NCBI RefSeq assembly: GCF_001513955.1 | Contig: NZ_KQ948151.1 | Location: 381,271 to 445,270 of the forward strand | Length of the DNA: 64,000 bases | Direction of reading: 5' to 3' | Source: Streptomyces pseudovenezuelae | Lineage (GTDB): Bacteria; Actinomycetota; Actinomycetes; Streptomycetales; Streptomycetaceae | Shown here: piece after piece, positions 59,996 to 64,000 of the stretch | How positions within the stretch are numbered: the stretch's first letter is position 1 | Layout: each line of letters opens with the position of its first letter | Translations under genes and position numbers: made by a program | Notes under the pieces: model-generated | Databases searched by the model: none | What the model was told of the DNA's origin: nothing | The model's input: the letters and a program-made list of their open reading frames with translations, nothing else

Positions 59996-62602
59996 TCACC
60001 TCGTCCGGTTGCCGGGAGCGCAGTGCGCGTGGCTGTCCACGGTCGGGGCGTGCGGGGCCAGGCACAGGAAGATCGGGCGACTCGTGCGCTCCTGCCGGTC
60101 GAGGGGCAGGGTGAACGGGCGGTCCGGAGCGATGCCGTCCCGGACGACGACGTGGCCGCGGAGGGCCTGGAGCACGTTCGACGGCGAGGCCGAGCCCCCG
60201 GATTCCGCGTAGGCCCGCGTGATGGCGGCGGCGGCCGCGCGGAAGGAGTCCTGGCCGGTGGAGTAGTCGCTCCCGCCCTCGGGGCCGTTCAGGACGGGCT
60301 TGTCGGAGAAGGACACGTAATACAGGTTCACCGCGGGGTATTTGTACAGCTCCGCCCATTCGGGTACGGGCTTGAAGTCGATCAGCGTGTTCACGTCGGA
60401 GGCGACGACGGGGACCGGAGAGGACTTGGTCGTGCCGTCCCCGCCGCAGGCGTTCTGCACCTCCGCGAGCACCTTCGGAAGCTGGGAGCCGCGGGCGGCG
60501 TAGAAAGTGGTGCCGTGCTCCTTGTGCAGGGTGCAGATGCTGTCGGCGAGGTCCGGCAGCCCCAGAGCGGTGGCGCCGTCGCTGCCGGGCCGGGGAGCCG
60601 GGACCTGGGCGAACCACGGGTCCTCGACCCTGATGTGGGCTCCTCCGAGACGCCCGGCGAGGTCGTCGTGCAGTTCCTGGCTGTAGCGGTCCTCGCGGTC
60701 GTAGATGATCAGCGCTTTCCGGCTGTGCCGTTCGATCGCGCGCCGTGCCATGACCTCGGCCATACGTTCGTTGGTCGGCTGGGTGTGGAAGAAGTTGCGT
60801 GCCTCCTGGGCCATGAAGTCCCCGGTGACGGAGGCTCCGATGACGGGCATGCCGGGGCCGAGGTCGTTGATGGCGTCCACGGATTCCTGACGGCTCTGGG
60901 TGATGCCGATCACCGCGGACAGGGTGGCGTCCTTCGCCGCCAGCCGCCTGACCTGCCGTGCGACCTCCCGTCCCCGGCCGAAGGCGAAGCCGGTGTTGGC
61001 CACAAGGATCTTGAGCATCGGTTTGTCCTGGTTGACGAGAGCCTGCTCGTTCCAGGTCTTCTGTGCCGCTACGGCGCCCTGGAGCTGGAGCACACCGGCG
61101 GGGACGAGTTGCTCGGTGCGCGCCCGCGGATCTGCGGTCAGGGGGGCCAGGAACACCACCGTGCGGTGGTTTCCTTCGACCGCGGCGTTCTGGCTGCGGA
61201 TCCGGTCCTGGAGGTCACGCAGCAGGGAGTCCTCGGTGCTCGTGAAGTAGCAGCCCTCGGTCTCGGTGTCGACGCCCACGATCTCCCTGCCCGCACGCCG
61301 GGTGCCGGGGCAGGGATCGTGGGCCGCCTGCGCGGTGTGGGGTCGGTCGTCGGTGACCGGCGTGGACCCGATCGCCCGCACCTGGTCGCGGCACGCGAAC
61401 CCCACCGAGCACAGCAGGACCAGCGCCAGGGCCGGACCGACCCATCCCGCGTGCGCACGCAACGCGCTGACCTCGTGGGGTGTCACCTTGGCCTGGAGCT
61501 TGAGGTGCCGGGCCACGTCCGGCTGCTCGGGCCCGTCCGCGATCCGTACCGTGATGCGGCGGGGTGCCGGGGTGTTCGCCGGCCCGCTTCCCAGGTTCCG
61601 CAGGGCCGCCGCGGCCTGTTCCAGGTCGAGCGCCGGGACCGCGTCCGGGTCCGCGGGCTCGCCCCGTCGTCCCGCGAGAATCAGCAGCGGCGGACGCACG
61701 CCCTGGGCGACGAGTTCGCGGTGGACCTGGAGGAACTGCTCCACCGCGGTGGCCTGGGGGCCCGTGAGATCGGGCACCAGCAGGACGAAGGGCCAGACCC
61801 TGCGACGGCGCCAGGGCCGAAACCGGCTGGGGCCGACGGCCTCGGACAGATCCCGGAACAGCGCTTCCGCGAGCAGGTTCATCCGCAACAGCCGCTGCTG
61901 GTCCGCATCCGCGGTGCGCAGTCTGGTCGCGGCCTGCACGAAGTCCCGCGCGGCCAGGCCGGCGCTGGACATCCGACGGGCGTACCAGCGCATACGTCTG
62001 TTCAGCCGCCCTCGATGCCACACCCGCAGCGGCCACGACAGGACCACGGTCCAGATGCCCGCCACCCATCCGGGCCACGCGGCGTTGCCCAACGTCTGCC
62101 CCACGGCGCCGAGGACCGGGGTGCGCTGCTCCCAAGCCGTCCACAGAGCCTGGGCCATGACATGGTGCGGGTCCCGCGGGGCACCCGCGCCCGAATCCGC
62201 CGCGTCACTGCTCGGCATCCGTGCGTCGAGAACGTCGAGGCAGACCTGGAAGGCGGGTGTGCGCAGCCTTCCGGTGTGCCGCGGCATGGTGTTCTTCCAG
62301 TCCGTGACGAGGAGTTCGAGGAGTTCGACGTCAGGCCGGGAGTGGTCCGGGTGCGGACTCCCGGTCCGTTCCTCCGGCGGTGGTGGGGGGCCCACGACGG
62401 AGCGGGGCACGAGGTAGGGCCCGTCGTGGTTCTCCGTGAGCCGGCCGGCGTATCCCGAGACGAAGGCACTGGCGTGCCCCGGCCCGCCCTCGTCGTCCCA
62501 CAGGAGGATCACCGGCAGTTCGCGGCCGTGGCTCGGCTGTCCGACCTGTGAGTCCAGGGCCTCCACGAAGTCAATCGCGTGCGCGAGAGATGGGATTGAC
62601 AT
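59996..62602 (-). CDS. Large membrane protein: NTPase-like region fused to a periplasmic-binding domain
   Basis: 868 residues. The N-terminal 385 residues look cytoplasmic: PVILLWDDEGGPGHASAFVS sits where a P-loop would be but lacks the GxxGxGKS/T; WPFVLLVPDLTG and PPLLILAGRRGEP resemble Walker-B-type strands of a STAND/KAP-like ATPase, and the stretch RGRLNRRMRWYARR is strongly basic. A hydrophobic segment near 175-190 precedes it; a clear membrane helix follows at about 387-404 (GWVGPALALVLLCSVGFA). Residues 440-868 resemble an ABC-type branched-chain substrate-binding domain (VVFLAPLTADPRARTEQLVP, VIGITQSRQESVDAINDLGP, YYVSFSDKPVLNGPEGGSDY). No ABC permease or ATPase is near, so a sensory role is inferred. 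ATG at 62602. Confidence 0.7.
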   Translation of the reverse strand: MSIPSLAHAIDFVEALDSQVGQPSHGRELPVILLWDDEGGPGHASAFVSGYAGRLTENHDGPYLVPRSVVGPPPPPEERTGSPHPDHSRPDVELLELLVTDWKNTMPRHTGRLRTPAFQVCLDVLDARMPSSDAADSGAGAPRDPHHVMAQALWTAWEQRTPVLGAVGQTLGNAAWPGWVAGIWTVVLSWPLRVWHRGRLNRRMRWYARRMSSAGLAARDFVQAATRLRTADADQQRLLRMNLLAEALFRDLSEAVGPSRFRPWRRRRVWPFVLLVPDLTGPQATAVEQFLQVHRELVAQGVRPPLLILAGRRGEPADPDAVPALDLEQAAAALRNLGSGPANTPAPRRITVRIADGPEQPDVARHLKLQAKVTPHEVSALRAHAGWVGPALALVLLCSVGFACRDQVRAIGSTPVTDDRPHTAQAAHDPCPGTRRAGREIVGVDTETEGCYFTSTEDSLLRDLQDRIRSQNAAVEGNHRTVVFLAPLTADPRARTEQLVPAGVLQLQGAVAAQKTWNEQALVNQDKPMLKILVANTGFAFGRGREVARQVRRLAAKDATLSAVIGITQSRQESVDAINDLGPGMPVIGASVTGDFMAQEARNFFHTQPTNERMAEVMARRAIERHSRKALIIYDREDRYSQELHDDLAGRLGGAHIRVEDPWFAQVPAPRPGSDGATALGLPDLADSICTLHKEHGTTFYAARGSQLPKVLAEVQNACGGDGTTKSSPVPVVASDVNTLIDFKPVPEWAELYKYPAVNLYYVSFSDKPVLNGPEGGSDYSTGQDSFRAAAAAITRAYAESGGSASPSNVLQALRGHVVVRDGIAPDRPFTLPLDRQERTSRPIFLCLAPHAPTVDSHAHCAPGNRTR

Positions 62603-62953
62603 GGACCGTCCCCCTGTTTCCTGCGGTGGTGCTGCTCTTGGGAAGGGATGATCTCGCCGTGCAGGTTCCCCCGTGTCCCGTCATCGGATTCGGCCGAAAC
62701 TGCTCGAAAGCGTCAGTCAGTGACCTGATCCGATCCGTACATGTGGAGGTGAGAGCTTCTGATCATCGCGATCGCCCCAGAGATCGACCGGGGTTCGCTC
62801 CGTCGTTGTCGTTGTGTGGCGGCCAGGCTTCTTCCCTCCGCGCCATGACACCGCGGTTGATCCAACTCGAGTCGATGTCGCGGTCTCAGGTGATGAGCGG
62901 CACAGACCGTGATCTACTTCCGGCATATCGCCGATGAACGAGAAACCGAGGTC
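62603..62953. other. Divergent intergenic region, about 350 bp
   Basis: Promoter region for the membrane fusion gene (left) and the Cys/His protein (right). A GTCAGTCAGTGACCTGATC-like stretch near 62711 gives partial direct and inverted symmetry. No gene recognised; ORFs are shadows. Confidence 0.35.
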
Positions 62954-63268
62954 ATGACCAACCACTGCTGCGAGGCGATGAGCCGCCGCGTGAACGTGCC
63001 CTGTGACCAGCACGACGACCCCTTCGCCTGCCCGGACGCGCTGATCGACTTCAGTGCCAGGTTCCAGGAGTACGGACTGATCGTCCACGACGGCGGCACG
63101 TCGAGCATCACCGTCAGCTTCTGCCCCTGGTGCGGACGGCGTCTCCCCGAGTCACAGCGGGACCGGTGGTTCGACGAGCTGGAACGCCGTGGGATCGATC
63201 CGTGGGAGGACGAAGTCCCTGCCGAGTTCCAGGACGACCGCTGGCTCGCCGCCGTGCCTGGGGACTGA
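62954..63268 (+). CDS. Cys/His-rich conserved protein (DUF6980-like)
   Basis: About 104 residues: MTNHCCEAMSRRVNVPCDQH, FACPDALIDFSARFQEYGLI, VHDGGTSSITVSFCPWCGRR, LPESQRDRWFDELERRG. Cys pairs (HCC, CPDA, FCPWC) suggest a small zinc-binding protein. I associate it with the DUF6980-type family of unknown role from memory. ATG at 62954; an earlier GTG at 62909 would add 15 residues. A hundred bp from the membrane fusion gene and possibly controlled with it or with the next gene. Confidence 0.7.
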   Translation: MTNHCCEAMSRRVNVPCDQHDDPFACPDALIDFSARFQEYGLIVHDGGTSSITVSFCPWCGRRLPESQRDRWFDELERRGIDPWEDEVPAEFQDDRWLAAVPGD

Positions 63269-63333
63269 CCGACCAACCGCCCGTCAAGCCACCGCCGAGA
63301 CCCGCCCCCGGTGACTCCGGATATTGTCGGACC

Positions 63334-64000
63334 GTGTCGAATCGGTCGGTGGCAGCTGGAGTAGGTCTCACGCGGGTGATGGCGCATTGCGGGGGCAGCC
63401 CGGAGGCATCCGTGCACTATGTCGTGGGTGCCATCGCCTCGGCGCCCGAGGATCCTGAGCCCTATGCGGTTCTTGCCGAGTTGTGGAGGGCCAAGCCGGC
63501 GGAGCTGTCCGAACTCACCCGGGATGCCCACTCCTTGAGGACGGTACTGGCACAGTCCTACATCCGTTTCCTGCAGGACGACATGGACGGCGCCGCGCTC
63601 GCGATCGGGGCGGTCACGGGTGTGCAACCCGACATCGCGTGGGGCAGGGCCCCCTGGTTCGGTGACGCACGATTTCTCGGTACGGTCAGCGCCGACGCCT
63701 TGGCCGAGGCAGCGATGCGAACGATGGACTACGGGCACGACCTGGACACCGAGAGCATGCGGGAACGCTTCCGCCCCTGGTTCCATGCCATCGAGGTGGT
63801 CTCTGCCCGCCGGCCGTCGCCGGAGCCGTTGGCCAAGATGGCGATCCTGCTGCGCACATGCGGTCTCGTCGACGCGTCCTTTGCCCTCTGCGACCAGGCG
63901 GACTCCATCGAGCGGATCATGCTGACGGAAGTCGTGCGAGCAGGGACTTGGCGCAAGGTGGGTGACCCGGAACAGACCGTGGCGGCCTTCGAGCGCGCTC
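63334..64000 (+). CDS. TPR-like protein, runs off the window
   Basis: Open frame from GTG at 63334 to the end of the window with no stop: VSNRSVAAGVGLTRVMAHCG, GSPEASVHYVVGAIASAPED, EPYAVLAELWRAKP. It is helical, rich in Ala/Leu, with spacing like TPR repeats. TATTGT at 63322-63327 lies seven bases before the GTG, so the transcript is probably leaderless. Codon bias is that of a true gene. C-terminal part lies outside, so the function cannot be judged. Confidence 0.7.
   Translation, partial: MSNRSVAAGVGLTRVMAHCGGSPEASVHYVVGAIASAPEDPEPYAVLAELWRAKPAELSELTRDAHSLRTVLAQSYIRFLQDDMDGAALAIGAVTGVQPDIAWGRAPWFGDARFLGTVSADALAEAAMRTMDYGHDLDTESMRERFRPWFHAIEVVSARRPSPEPLAKMAILLRTCGLVDASFALCDQADSIERIMLTEVVRAGTWRKVGDPEQTVAAFERA

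Noticed and set aside
59672..62551. Plus-strand open frame of 959 codons opposite the membrane fusion
   Set aside because: Although very long, it overlaps the real gene and the preceding HATPase end, lacks ribosome site and any domain; the opposite strand carries the domain evidence.
1..64000. CRISPR arrays, tRNA or rRNA genes, prophage, biosynthetic gene cluster
   Set aside because: No spaced palindromic repeat array, no cloverleaf-like sequence with a T-loop GGTTCGA context in a gene gap, no phage structural genes and no modular synthase genes were seen.

Overview
The window looks like a piece of a Streptomyces chromosome, probably from an arm rather than the core. The support is very high GC, GTG and occasional TTG starts, GC-rich hairpin terminators, many secreted proteins and single-domain regulators, and close matches to known Streptomyces proteins (xylanase XlnA, a SapA-like spore-associated protein, a LipA/cutinase-type polyester hydrolase, GH62 arabinofuranosidase, a csp plus DEAD-helicase locus). 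Apart from the cold-shock locus and alternative ribosomal proteins, almost everything is accessory: hydrolases, stress and partner-switching regulators, and decayed mobile DNA.

Layout. 0-6.6 kb: a PAS-PAS-GAF-PP2C-HATPase stress regulator, an S1-domain protein and an unknown membrane protein. 6.6-9.2 kb: an Asp-nucleophile alpha/beta hydrolase divergent from a TetR regulator, then a membrane protein. 9.6-12.0 kb: a minus-strand cold-adaptation block (cold-shock protein, DEAD-box helicase, small conserved protein). 12.6-20.6 kb: SapA-like protein, DinB, VOC, serine hydrolase, an IS5-type transposase remnant, a methyltransferase, a truncated flotillin/OB-fold membrane pair and a PucR regulator. 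20.8-28.2 kb: MarR/F420-luciferase pair, double-GNAT protein, FMN reductase, exported S33 peptidase, secreted protein and lipoprotein, followed by an IS21 istB remnant. 28.5-36.8 kb: 2H phosphoesterase, secreted NLP-type (NPP1) protein, L,D-transpeptidase, LppX/LprG-like lipoprotein, TetR/carboxylesterase pair with a near-perfect operator, and an APH-like kinase.

37-49.9 kb: small enzymes, then the xylan pair (xlnA divergent from GH62) with a shared control region carrying CGAA-N3-TTCG boxes, then a PucR regulator divergent from a ferredoxin reductase/fatty-acid desaturase operon, VOC/WYL pair, LuxR regulator and the secreted polyester hydrolase. 50-57.9 kb: GNAT/hydrolase/WYL group, a three-gene set of Cys-free ribosomal proteins L33-L31B-L36, an LAxTG surface protein, LysR, NAD(P)-binding protein and a second Asp-nucleophile hydrolase. 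58.1-64 kb: a translationally coupled MEDS-STAS/MEDS-HATPase pair, a large membrane protein joining an apparently degenerate NTPase-like region to a periplasmic-binding domain, a small Cys/His protein and the start of another gene that runs off the window.

Functional themes: polymer breakdown (xylan, arabinoxylan side chains, polyester/lipid), cell-envelope work (Ldt, lipoproteins, sortase substrate), partner-switching sigma control, and many regulator-enzyme divergent pairs with visible operators. The most unusual items are the MEDS pair, the 868-residue receptor-like fusion, the shortened OB-fold/flotillin locus and the AT-richer orphan membrane protein near 5-6.6 kb. No tRNA, rRNA, CRISPR array or intact mobile element was seen. 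All identifications come from reading the sequence and remembered family features; no database search was run.
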